Positions 12,222 to 23,019 of a stretch of DNA of 64,000 nt are shown piece by piece; position 1 is the stretch's first letter; every line of letters starts with the position of its first letter. Source of the DNA: Neurospora intermedia (Eukaryota; Ascomycota; Sordariomycetes; Sordariales; Sordariaceae). The stretch is taken from assembly GCA_037102815.1 (NCBI GenBank), contig BTPP01000008.1:1984001-2048000 (forward strand), written 5' to 3'. A program made the translations under genes and the position numbers. A model generated the notes under the pieces. The model saw only the letters and a list, made by a program, of their open reading frames with translations, searched no databases and was not told the DNA's origin.

Positions 12222-13848
12222 ATGTTTCCTCTTTCTCTTCAACCACCGCCACCTCCAGGACCCTTAGCGCCGGGTCTTGCTCCCCTCAGCGCAACACCGC
12301 CTTTATCTTTGTCAGGACAGCGTCGCAATGTTGATATCCGCGAAGACATACCGTTTGTAAGAATAGCCGGCGGTACTCTACCCTCTCACCATCGTCTGCG
12401 CATCGGCACAGTCAACAACGGCCTCCATCGTCGCCTAGGTGGCGAGGCAGCTGCTGGTGCGGATACCCGTCCCGATTACTTTGTCGACCCGCAAGTAGAC
12501 ACCACCCAACTCGACGATCCCGACGCCCAAGACACGGAACCACAACCATTCGAAACCTTTCCTCACGTCGTTAACCCACCTGCGCCCACCGGAACCGTTA
12601 TTATATCCGTCACCATGACTCCCACATCGCAACCTACGTCGTTAACATCACAGCCAGCCTCCCCCATGGCTCATCAAACAGACAACAACACCGAATGCCG
12701 CCTGCTCGGCCCTTTCGCCATCCTCGTCCAAATTGCCCTCGGCTGCTTGGCTCTATTATCACTAGTCTACAAGCGCTGGCGCGAACGGCCACAAAGACCG
12801 GTCAAGATCTGGTTCTTTGATGTGTCGAAACAAGTCTTTGGCAGCGTCTTGGTGCACGCCGCCAACGTGTTCATGTCCATGTTGACAAGCGGCAAGTTTG
12901 AGATCAAAGTGTTGGACCCGGTGGCAGTGGCGGTGGGGACCAAGATGGTGAAGCGCGCTGTGGAATATGGGATATTGAGTGCGAGAGGAGAAGACGAGTA
13001 CACGCCCAATCCGTGCTCGTTTTATTTGTTGAACTTGGCTATTGATGTTTGTCTTCCTTCCCCTTTTTTTGTTCCCCTCCTTCGGCCGTTGCTTTTTACT
13101 AACCCGTGGGAAATGACAACAGACAACCCTCGGCATCCCAATCCTCATCCTCATCGTCCGCCTCCTCTCCCGCGGCCTCCAATACACCCCCCTCGGCCAA
13201 CCGCCCGAATCCCTTCAATCCGGCAACTACACCCCCCTGCACTCCCCACCCGGCACCAAACCGCGCTGGAGCTGGTGGTTCAAGCAATCCATCATCTACT
13301 TCATCGGCCTTTTGGGCATGAAGTTCTGCGTGCTCATCATCTTTATGGTCTTCCCCTGGATCTCTCGCGTGGGCGACTGGGCCCTCGGCTGGACCGAGGG
13401 AAACGAACGACTGCAAATCATTTTCGTCATGATGCTTTTCCCGCTCATTATGAACGCCTTACAGTACTATATTATTGATTCGTACATCAAGAAGGACGAG
13501 AAGATTCCTCAGGATGGGGCGGAGAGTGAAGGGTTGGTTACGGGACGGGGTGATGCCGAGGCTGCTGGTGCTGAGGAGAGGGGAAGGGGAAGAGGAGGGG
13601 TTTATGATGTTCTTAGTGGGAGTGATGGTAGTTCCAGGGATGGTGATAGTGATGGGGAGGAAGAGGAGGATGAGGATGAGCTGCCCAAGGACAAAGCTGC
13701 TGAGGTGATCGGACATAAAAAGAGGGGCTTCAAGACCAGGACTAAAGCAGTCAGAGAAGAGGAATATGATCCGGCGGTGGATGGAGATACCCCGACCGTT
13801 ATCGGGAGTAGCTCCAGTGCGGTGTCGGGTGTGTCGGTGAAGGATTGA
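12222..13848 (+). CDS. STIMATE/TMEM110-family multi-pass membrane protein
   Basis: Fungal member of the family that includes yeast vacuolar YPL162C and human STIMATE (an ER protein that promotes STIM-dependent calcium entry). Exons: 12222-13046 and 13123-13848, 516 residues. The first about 160 residues are Pro-rich and low-complexity. The conserved core follows: LLGPFAILVQIALGCLALLS (TM1), then RPVKIWFFDVSKQVFGS, VLVHAANVFMSMLTS, NPCSFYLLNLAIDTTLG, a hydrophobic ILILIV segment, WWFKQSIIYFIGLLGMKFC and LQIIFVMMLFPLIMNALQYY. That gives five or so hydrophobic segments. The intron splits LAID/TTLG in phase 0. The C-terminus is cytosolic-looking, acidic (EEEEDEDE) and Ser-rich. The upstream ATG choice is uncertain because the N-terminal region is poorly conserved. 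The family assignment rests on the WFFDVSKQ region. The calcium role is known for the animal protein only. Confidence 0.85.
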
Positions 13849-15281
13849 AGGAGTCTGGTTTTTAATCATGATCGAGAAGGAGGAGAGGACAGTAGTTGAA
13901 CGGCTCATATCGTCACTTCCCTGCCTTTCGTCTGGCGTTGTTATCTCTTGTTAGGCTTCCCTCCTCATCCCTTCCTCTATCATTATTTTCTTCTCTTTCT
14001 AGCCCGAACAAAAAGAAACATGGCAAGCAGGCAGGCAGGCAGGCAGGCAGTTTAGCGGAGGTTCCCACAATGAGATTCCGGGAAACCTGTTTTATATCAG
14101 TCAGAGTTATGTCCATTTACGGAGACGTAGACGGCGGCGGCGGCGGAGACGGAGAAGGAGGAGAAAGAGGAGGAGGAGGAGGAGGAAAACAGCATCCATC
14201 AAATCAGCATTATCATTATCATTATACAGACGTTTTGCTCACTGGGTTAAGCATGGGATGGATGATTATAGGTAACCAGCCAGGCATTGAATTGAATTGA
14301 ATTATAAGCGTTCATCTTGTGGGAAATATTGGTACTGGTAGTAGTGTAGTTAAGATGAACATCAAGGAAGAAGAAGAGCCATCGGTTCATTTCATTGACT
14401 ACCTAGGTAATGCGGGGATGGATTTCCTTGTTGTCTTGTTTGTGTCTACTCGCGTAGGTGGGTGTCTTTGCTTAGTTTGAAGGCACCGTCGAACTTTGCT
14501 CTCGTCTGTGTTACATTCACACCAAATATGGTACTCTTTCCCCCCCCCCCCCCCTTTACCCTCTCTTCACCCATTTCTCAGATATTTCTAACTAATAAGT
14601 AGTCTAGTTCCTATTACTCACTCATTCACTTACTCACCCACCAGCCCCCCCCTTTCACACATGTACCTCCTTATTATACTAACTAAGCTTGTATCTAAAC
14701 TGCTACAAAGTTGAAGTTATCTACCCTTCCTAGTCTAGACCCCAAATGCTATACATATAGTTCGTCATCCCCACTTCCACTACTTACTTTCTTTCCCATC
14801 ACATCACTCAGTTCCGTCAGCAGCAGCAACTACTTAGCACATAGCAATACAACAAACAGATACATGCCGAAAAAGAACAACAACAACTTGAAAAAGATAT
14901 GGATGATGATATCGTAAGTAAGCTAACGCAACCTAACTAGAGACAACCAAATCAAAGAAAAAGCAAAACACGCTATATTTCCCTTCCAACCAACCCCCCA
15001 GCCCCTTGCTCCCCTTCCCCGCCCCTTCCAGTGCGGCGGCGGATATGGTATATCAGATAATCATAGGTATATAAACAATGCAATGCAAACAAAATAGACA
15101 AAAACGACGACAATGTGGCCCCATTAAGTAATTCGTTTCCTTCCTTTCCTTGCTTCCTTTCCTTGCATCCTTCCTTTCTCATCATCCGTCATCTTTCGTT
15201 CTGCCTCTCCATCATCCATCCCCCTCCCCCCCTCCTCCTCAAATCATCATAAATCCGTTCTACCTTCTCACATACAGGTAC
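13849..15281. other. convergent intergenic region with simple repeats
   Basis: Holds the 3' UTRs of the STIMATE-like gene and the MUN-C2 gene. Simple sequences include (GCAG)6 at 14027-14050, a GGC/GGA-rich run at about 14132-14190, C15 at 14540-14554 and CTTT/TTCC-rich DNA at 15135-15180. A 10-nt palindrome TACCTAGGTA is at 14400-14409. No gene seen. Confidence 0.55.
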
Positions 15282-18200
15282 TCACCTCCCACCCCTCCCA
15301 AACTGTCCTGAACCAATAACCTGCCCGCCCGACGTCCCCGCCCCAAACGGCAACTTGGGCACCGGCGGCACCACACTCTGCCGCTTATTCACCCTCAGTC
15401 CTCCACCATTATCAAAACCAGAACCAAACTTCTGATTCACGCTCTGTCTCACAATCATGGCAGCCGCCGCCGCCGCCGCCATCCTCTCCTTCTGCCGATG
15501 TCTCTCCTTCAAATAATGCGCGGCCTCAGGCCTCATACGCAAAATCCGCAGAATCATATCATCTGACGGATCGGCCTGGGCTTCTTTGCGCTTCTCCAGC
15601 TTGGCTTGGCGCATCGTTCCCAGGTTGCGAGACATCATGATACTCTTGCCGCGACGGATGGTGCCAAGGGAGCCAAATGCGCCGATGGCTGCTGCGCCAG
15701 TCATCCCGCCAGGCGGGGCTAGGGAGTTGTTATTATTGTTGGAGTGAAGTTGGGGCGGAGCAGACATGCGGGACCCGGCTCCGGCGGCGGCGGCCGTAGC
15801 TTGCTGTTGCTCGCGCGCGCGCTGGGCGTTGGCGGCTGCCATGCGCTCGGAAGTGCGGATGAGGTTCTCGGTCGAGTCAAAGTAGAAGAAGTTGAGCGAG
15901 GCGAGCTCGTGCCACTTAGGCGACTTGAGCACGTCCGAGGGCACGCCGAGGACTTCGCCTGTCTGGGCGTCCTTGGCGTTGAAGAAGTTGAAGAGCAGCT
16001 CGAGCCAGCGGTAGACAATGTCCATCTCGGCTTGGGTGAGCGGTTTTTGCGTCGAGGGTTTGTCGGATAAAGGTGGCACCAAAAGGTTTTCGATGGCCAT
16101 GAGGACTTCTTTCCAGAGACGCGTCATGACGGCGACCATGGTTGCGTCGGTGAGGGTTTGTTTCATGATGGCGAAGTTCTCGTCAAAGTAGGTGAAGAGC
16201 GGTTGGAGCGTGTTTTCGACGTCTTGGGCAGTGACGGTGGGTGCGGTAGATTGTCGCTTTTTCCAGAGGTTGGCCATGGAGGCGGCGATGCCTCGGCTGA
16301 GGAGGCTCTTGAGGGTGTCGTGGGAAAGGGAGTGGTTGATATGTGAGGTCAGCTAGGACCGCTGTTAGTATTGCTGTTGATGACAAAAGGTGAGGAGACG
16401 CGGCGTTTGACTTACCTTGTCAGTAATCTTGCGAACCATGTCACGCTCAGTTCTCTTCAAGTGCCTGAAGGCCTTGCCAAAGTGGAACTGGATATCATCA
16501 CGCTCGCCCTCCATGCTGACACGCAGCAACAATCTTCCCTGGGTGTCAAGATCAAGCCAGAACTCTCTGGGGAGGTAGTCGCTAAAGTGCACGGGGTCAA
16601 GCTTCAACGAGGTACGCCCGACGAAATCATGGTCACCAAAGGTATCATAATCCCAAATGGTGGCGATGATGTTAAGGGGGCCCGATACGGTAATATCGAT
16701 CGACTCGTCCCACCTTGGGTTGAGGTTCCTCATGATGATTCTCGTCTTGGCCAGACGCTTTTGGTACTCGTCACACAGAACCACGTACGGATCACTATAC
16801 CCACCGGGGTCGCATGCTTTCAAGTCCTCGGCCTCTACGATCTTGATCGTGAACACATACTTGCCTGCTTTCCTAACCAGGGGCTTGATGCCTTCGACCC
16901 GGCGGATCGCCTCGGCACAGCCGTCTACGTTCATGGTCTTTTCTAGCTTATCCAGCGCTTGCATGGCATATTCAATGTTGTTGAGTTTGACAAAGGACTG
17001 ACCCGAGAAAATTAGCCTACAGTCACAGAAGAACTCACATATGTGGTACGTACCTGTGGATAGAACTGGAAAGGCTCGACCTTGTCCTTCGAGTTCCACG
17101 CATCCTTGGCGTACTGGAGAAACCGATCTTGCGCCGACCTGCTAGCAGCGGCCTCTTGAGGAGTCTGACGATCCATTTCTTTGGCAAAATGCTGCTCCAC
17201 AATCTCGCAATAACGACCAATGCCTGCTGAGAAGGCTTTGGCCAGTGCAGTCATGAACTTTGCGTGGTGAAGCTCGTCATCCCAGTCAAGCTGGTGAATC
17301 TGGTTGACGGTCTGGGTGAACAGCGTAAAGGTGTCGATGATGGAGACACTGTGGCGTTGCTCATCGGTGGGGATATCGTCAGGATCGTTCGTTCTGACCT
17401 GGAAGGTGTCCTGTTTGATCGCTTGCTCCACAAAGTCGGTCATTCTAGCTTCGGCATTCCTAATCCATCGCCAGACGAAGTCTTCGAGGAGGCTTTCGAT
17501 GTGGAAGGCAAAGGGCTTTCCAGGTAAAGACTCGACGTGCATTTTTCTGATTTCCACAAGTTCCTTGTACAAATCGAAGCCGTCCTGAACATCGATTTGG
17601 CCTTCCTCACCGCGGGTCTTACTCATATCCACGACACGCTTGATGAACTCTTGGGCATCTTCTTCAAAGCTGGGGAAAATGGTCTCGACCAGGACCTTAA
17701 ATGGACTAGCACCCATGATTTCGGGGTTCTTGCGATATCGCTTCTTAATCTTCTCCGCAAGACCGACAACAGCCTGACCGAGCTTAACGACATGGGCAAA
17801 GTTCCAGTCTTCCATGTTGGAAGGAATGTTGGCATCCAGGAAACCTCGGTAAACTTCGGCGGCGTTTTGACGCAGTCCGTTTTCGAGATGCTGAGTATAC
17901 TCGGCCATTTCGTCTGGGCGTTCGTTATATGTAGGGTCATTATGGACGTGATTCGTAAGCACCGACATTACAACACCGACTGATGGTGGATTAGGCTTGT
18001 AGCACTGAACCAAGAGCGTGTAGAGTTCGCGCAACAAAGCGTCATGGAGGTCTTTTATGGATTGCTGATAGCCCGCAAAATCCGTCATTGTCCATCGGCC
18101 TGGCTCAACATCAAAAAGAGTGGCGCCGAAAAAGTTAATTGGGGGCGGCTTCTTTGGCTCCGGCTGAGCCTCCTTGACAAAGTCGAGGCAAGCATCAAGC

Positions 18201-19663
18201 TGCATTGTGGAAATTTCTTGGTCGAGATACTTTCGTACGGCAACCTCCACGAGCGTAACGTGGCGCATAAACTGGGGGATACGCCATCTAATGGCCAGCT
18301 CGGTCAAAAACTCAATGGACTCCTCTGCGAAGGGGAACTCCTCAGAGTGCAGTTGGTCGTAAGACATGACATATTGTAGAATAGTCTTGTAGACGGGCCG
18401 TGGGTCCACTGGCATAAAGGTATAACTCGGCTCGTCCACACTTCGAATGCTGGAATTATCGTCAGGAGACATGGGGCTGAAGCCAGACGACGGATCAAAG
18501 CCAAAGCTGCCCGAGCTGCGGTTCGAAAGCATCTTGCTCAAGTCGGAAAATGCCTGATCCTCCGAATAAAGCGACATGGGCCGTAATGGAAGGGGCTTAT
18601 CCGAGCCGGAGCCGGTCTTGAGATCTGGACGAATACTCAGAATTTCGGCAAAGATTTGGGCCAATTGCTGGGTTTCGGTTCTCTTCCAGTCCTCAAATGC
18701 ATCATCCACGTCAAAGTCTATCTTTCGCAGAGTACCAGCCATGTTTGCCGACAATCTGAATTGGTAGTTTTTGAAGTCCTTTAGGGCCGCCTCTTCGGTC
18801 CATGAGGTCATGTTTTTGTCGATGTCATTCTGAACCTGCGAGTTGGGCAAGCCAAAGATCTTGGCAACAAACAGAACCATGGGCATGTCCTTAATCTCGT
18901 AACTTAGGGGCACCTCGACTTCAACAAATGTTGAACTCTCTTGACCCTTGTCCAAGGACAGATTCTGGTCGTTGGTCAAGAGCTTGTTCTCGAGTGTGTT
19001 TAGACGGGCCAGAAGGTCGTCGCGGTCGCTGCCAATGTCTTTGATAACGCTGGAAATCAGACGGACAAACATGGCCAAATGTCGGTCGACGAGGGACCTC
19101 CAGTGATAGTCATCGGGAGACTTTCCAGCACTATGGAACTTGATGGCGGACGAGTAGAAGATCAAGACGAGCGGCTCGACTTTGCGGTCCTTGTCAATGG
19201 ACTTTTGGAAGTCTCTTTGGGTAAAAGCGGTGTATGCCACACCAAAGGTGCGCTTGACGGCGGCGTCATTGTATCCGGGCAGTCTCTCGGTGCCTTGCAG
19301 AACGGCGGTCATGCGCTTTTCTAGCTGGCCGCGGAAGCCATGCGGCAGCTTCATGGAAGACGAGGAGCCAGAGGGCACAAAATCCTTCATGAGCTCGCTC
19401 ACACTGGAGCTATGCGATCGGTGGACGGCCTTGGGGACGGCGACATATTCCTTGCGCTTCTTGCGTGGCTGTAACAGGTAGTTGAGGAAGGCGACGCGGA
19501 GGGCGAACGAGTAGGCCTCATCATAGCTAACGGCGGTCTGGCGGGCCTTGGAGGCCTGAATGCGACTGTTGCGTCTTTCCTCGTCGCTGGTGACGCTGCG
19601 GACGCTCTGTATGCTATCGACTCGGCGGTTCGAGGCGTACGAGTGTCGCGTAGACCCCGACAT
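15282..19663 (-). CDS. Munc13/UNC-13-like protein with MUN (MHD1), C2 and MHD2 regions
   Basis: Relative of the fission-yeast proteins Ync13 and Git1, which are built like Munc13. Munc13 proteins help prime vesicles for SNARE-driven exocytosis. Exons on the minus strand: 19663-17054, 16997-16416, 16352-15282, giving about 1420 residues; both introns are phase 0 with GTACGT and GTAAGT donors. Residues 1-150 are Ser-rich and basic. The helical MUN/MHD1 region lies within about 380-850. A C2 domain lies at about 917-1030 (KYVFTIKIVEAEDL, GYSDPYVVL, NPRWDESIDI, IWDYDTFGDHDFVG), with Asp residues placed as in calcium-binding loops. MHD2 follows (VENTLQPLFTYFDENFAIM). The tail is Ala/Asn-rich low complexity. 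The TGA stop lies inside a consensus donor (see findings). I cannot tell Ync13 from Git1 orthology by eye. The family assignment is firm. Confidence 0.9.
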
Positions 19664-22379
19664 GGTGGAAGAAGTTGGGTTGGGTGCGCTGGCAACTGTT
19701 GGGCTGGTGGTTGGTGGCCTGTCGACCGGTTCACGAAGGAGAAAGTAGAGGTCGTCGTGTCGTCACAAGTCAGTGGTCCCGATTCAAGGGAGTCCCTTCA
19801 TTGTTTTCTGGTTGGGCGCGTATTCGGTAGCTTGGAGATGCTGACGGACAGCGATGATGTCGATCGGGGTGTTTTCCCCCTTATTGATTCACACGGTCTG
19901 GGACGGGCAAGAACTGAAGACACGACAAGAGGTTTCCTTGGGTAGTTTGTATGAGCGGACGGCAGTACCTGGTGCAACGAAGGCAATGAAGTTGTTGGTT
20001 GGCGTTTAAATCATGCAAGATCAAAAATGTTGTTTCGTTGGCCAAGGGACCTTCGGCTCCCCTCGACGGGACCTGTAATGGAGAAGAGAGCTGGGGAACC
20101 TACCTCTACCTACCTAAGGAGTCGGCTTCCTTTCGCTACACTATCGCAAGTGCACAGTGACGGCCCAGTAAGAAGGAGTCTAGCCCATGCTGGTTTGTTA
20201 GTGTAAAGGAACGTGGACGGTTTGACTGGGTGGGAGTCTGATCCCGTCCAGTCCCTTGTTAGCAATTTCCTCGGGTACCTTTACGTAGCGCTTGAGAGCC
20301 AGAAACGTCATATATGCACGTGCACCCTTCCCTGCAAACAACCCCTAGACTACCTACACTAGACTAGAGGTACTTAGGTATCATGGTGTTCTTGAAAGTT
20401 GTGATAAGCTGCCCGGCGGATGACGCCGAGGTTTAGGTTCTGTGTTCGTTCCTGTGCTTCTTCAGCGGATTTGATTCGTAACAGGTTCGCGAGCATGTTC
20501 TCGCATGATGCTTGCTGTAGTCTTTCCACCATTCCAATCTGTAACATGTCCAACGACAAACGCGCAGCCAATTCGACAAAGGGCGAAATTAACAAACACT
20601 CGGTCGGATATTTAGTATACGAAGATTCCAAAATCATTGGGGGCTGTGTTTGAGGCTCATTGTTCTGATTTGAAATATTGACATCCCCTGCCTTTTAGAG
20701 GTATCATGTCAACTGACACCTTGCTTTGTTTCTCACAGCCAGAACTCAAGAGGATGGATGACAAAAGTTCACTTTGACGCATCGATGCTGGGAGTGATAA
20801 TAGTAGCATCTTCTAGCAGCTGTCCCTGTACCCAACCTTGCAACATACCGCAGACTACGCACCCCCCTCGACACGAGGCAACGGAACTCGGCGCCTCGTA
20901 TCAACGGGGGAGAATCAGAACAGCGTGGGGTCCTGGTGGAAATGAAGAAACATATCCATCATGGCACACAGCTTGCTGGGTGTGGCAGAGCTGCTTATCA
21001 GCCTGGAGACGTTGGTCTATTTTTGCTCTTGGTCTTGGGCCATACATTGTCAATACATAGGTTAAAATCAATAAGTTTGGTGTTATTGCTTTGGAGAGGG
21101 AGCGTGACATCATCACCAACCCACGGTCAAGAGAGTCTAGATGGTCACGGTCCTCTGGCCCACCATGCGCCAAGCGGGTGAGAGCCGAAAGGGATCATAG
21201 CTAACACATGTCGAGTTGGAGGTTCTGAAACTTGGCTCTCGATACTGGGTCACAAACCTGTGCGATCTACACCACAGGCGCCGCACACTTTTTACTTCTG
21301 TTTCCGCGTTAGCTTCGATTGGTTGTTGAAGGACTTGCCACCGGCCATCGATCTTCCCATCTTTCTTGCCTTCCGAGACAAAGTGACTGAATGGCCGTTG
21401 GGAGGGCCGGAACAATAACTCCAGGTACGCCCGCGTCGCCAGGGACGGGTGATGCCAAGGGAAAGGGGGGCATGGGCATGGACCATGGGGAGGCTGATGT
21501 CCTGGGGGGTGATGGGGCTATCACGAGCTTTTTTGAAAGGAACACAAGCTCCTCTCTTTGTCTTTGCCAGATGACCCAACTGCTCGGCGCTTGCGTGGTT
21601 CGGGGCACACTGCATACCATAGATGGCCATTTGCCAGAAAAGAGGACAGTCTGCGATGAATCGGAACAAGAACAAAAGACACAAGGAAACCGTTGGGTAA
21701 CTCGGATGTGTTGGTTGCACAGCATCGACAATCATCTCGGTACTTGCACAAGATCGTATGGAAATCATCAGCGCCCAGACTTGTCCGGCTTCTTTCTGTT
21801 TTCTGTCGCTGTTTCCCCTTGGCACTTGGCCTGGGCACTCCCCGATCTTTCGAATCCAAGAACGAAATCGCAGCAACAACCCCAGGGTTAACAGTGTGGA
21901 CGAGTTTCACGTCTGCACTGCAGTGCTCAGTCTGCACGCATCCACCTGCCCCTGGCAGAGCAACACCCACTCTTGGCCATCAGGGTTGTTGGTCGATTAC
22001 CAAGCCCTTCAAAGCAAAGAAAGACTCGGTGACTTGGGTTCCATCATTGGATTCCAATTGAACCCCGCCGTGTGCCGCAAGTGAAAGCGCATCAGACACA
22101 CATTGGATCGATCCGGATCAGTCGCAACCACCGCTCTCAACCGCCTACTATGTACTGGAGAGCCGCCTGCCTGGTCGTTGACGTCCATTGTTTAAATGAC
22201 AGTCAAGTGGCCGTCCACATCAATCCAGACTGGGCTCGTATCCATGTCCACTACTGACTGGTACTGACCGGCAGCTCTTACCATATGTAGGTTGTGTGCC
22301 CATGTGTGCCTGTCTTGTGCCGTCTTCCTGTCCCTGACTTGGGTTGCCGAGAAAGGTACCTCTACTGTAAAGAAAAAAG

Positions 22380-22416
<37 letters not shown>

Positions 22417-23019
22417 AGGACCTGAGCCGACCACCAGGAGAGATCGACGACAAGTGAACTTCCTGCGCGCTTCTCTTTTGCCTCACCTTGCTGGGTCCTG
22501 TAACCGCGACTGGTTGTTTACATCGATATCTCTACCTCTACCGCTCAACTCCCTCTCCCGTGTGTCCTGTCCTGTCCTGTCCCGCCCGGGCGTCGTTCCA
22601 GCGGGCAACAGCAGCACCATCATCCAATATCATCATACCTTACACTACCGTACACCAAGTGGAAGTGAACTACTGACATTACCAAACAAAAGGAACCCAC
22701 ACAGTCCGGCTAGCGCAAGTTTGGCAGGACACCCTAGCGCAGTCTGGAAAGTCCACCCGCCTGGGCCCGCCTGCACCACTGCCCTGTCCGGCCATCCAAA
22801 CAGCATCCACTGCGCCGCGCGCGAACCGACACCTGCGAGACTGCGACCTACCTAGCGAGCAGAGAAGTGAACGAACTACGAAACTCGGCAACAGCAAAGA
22901 GAGACGACGGACTATCTCCGGCCAACCCATCGCGCCCGGCAGCCTCAATTCCCCCCCCCCTCCCCCAATCTGGATGTTTTGCATCTTGCTGCCGCACTCT
23001 GCACTATCGCGCTGTCGAG
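19664..23019. other. divergent intergenic region with a long A tract
   Basis: Promoter region shared by the MUN-C2 gene (left) and the BAR-PH-ArfGAP gene (right). A34 lies at 22381-22414. The 22540-23019 stretch is C-rich and leader-like. A minus-strand open frame (about 20374-20695) has protein-like composition and is reported as a finding, not called. Long overlapping frames at 21292-21891 on both strands look like chance. Confidence 0.5.
22381..22414 (+). repeat. poly(A) homopolymer, 34 nt
   Basis: Uninterrupted run of 34 A, preceded by a shorter A-rich segment. It lies about 600 bp upstream of the ArfGAP gene ATG. No target-site duplication or retroelement coding sequence is evident next to it, so I read it as a simple repeat. 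Confidence 0.9.

Noticed and set aside
21292-21970. Overlapping long frames on both strands (up to 195 codons)
   Set aside because: Several frames compete over the same DNA and none has recognisable or low-entropy protein features.
22381-22414. Poly(A) as the tail of a LINE-type insertion
   Set aside because: No reverse-transcriptase-like sequence or target-site duplication is visible nearby. Homopolymers are common in this window.
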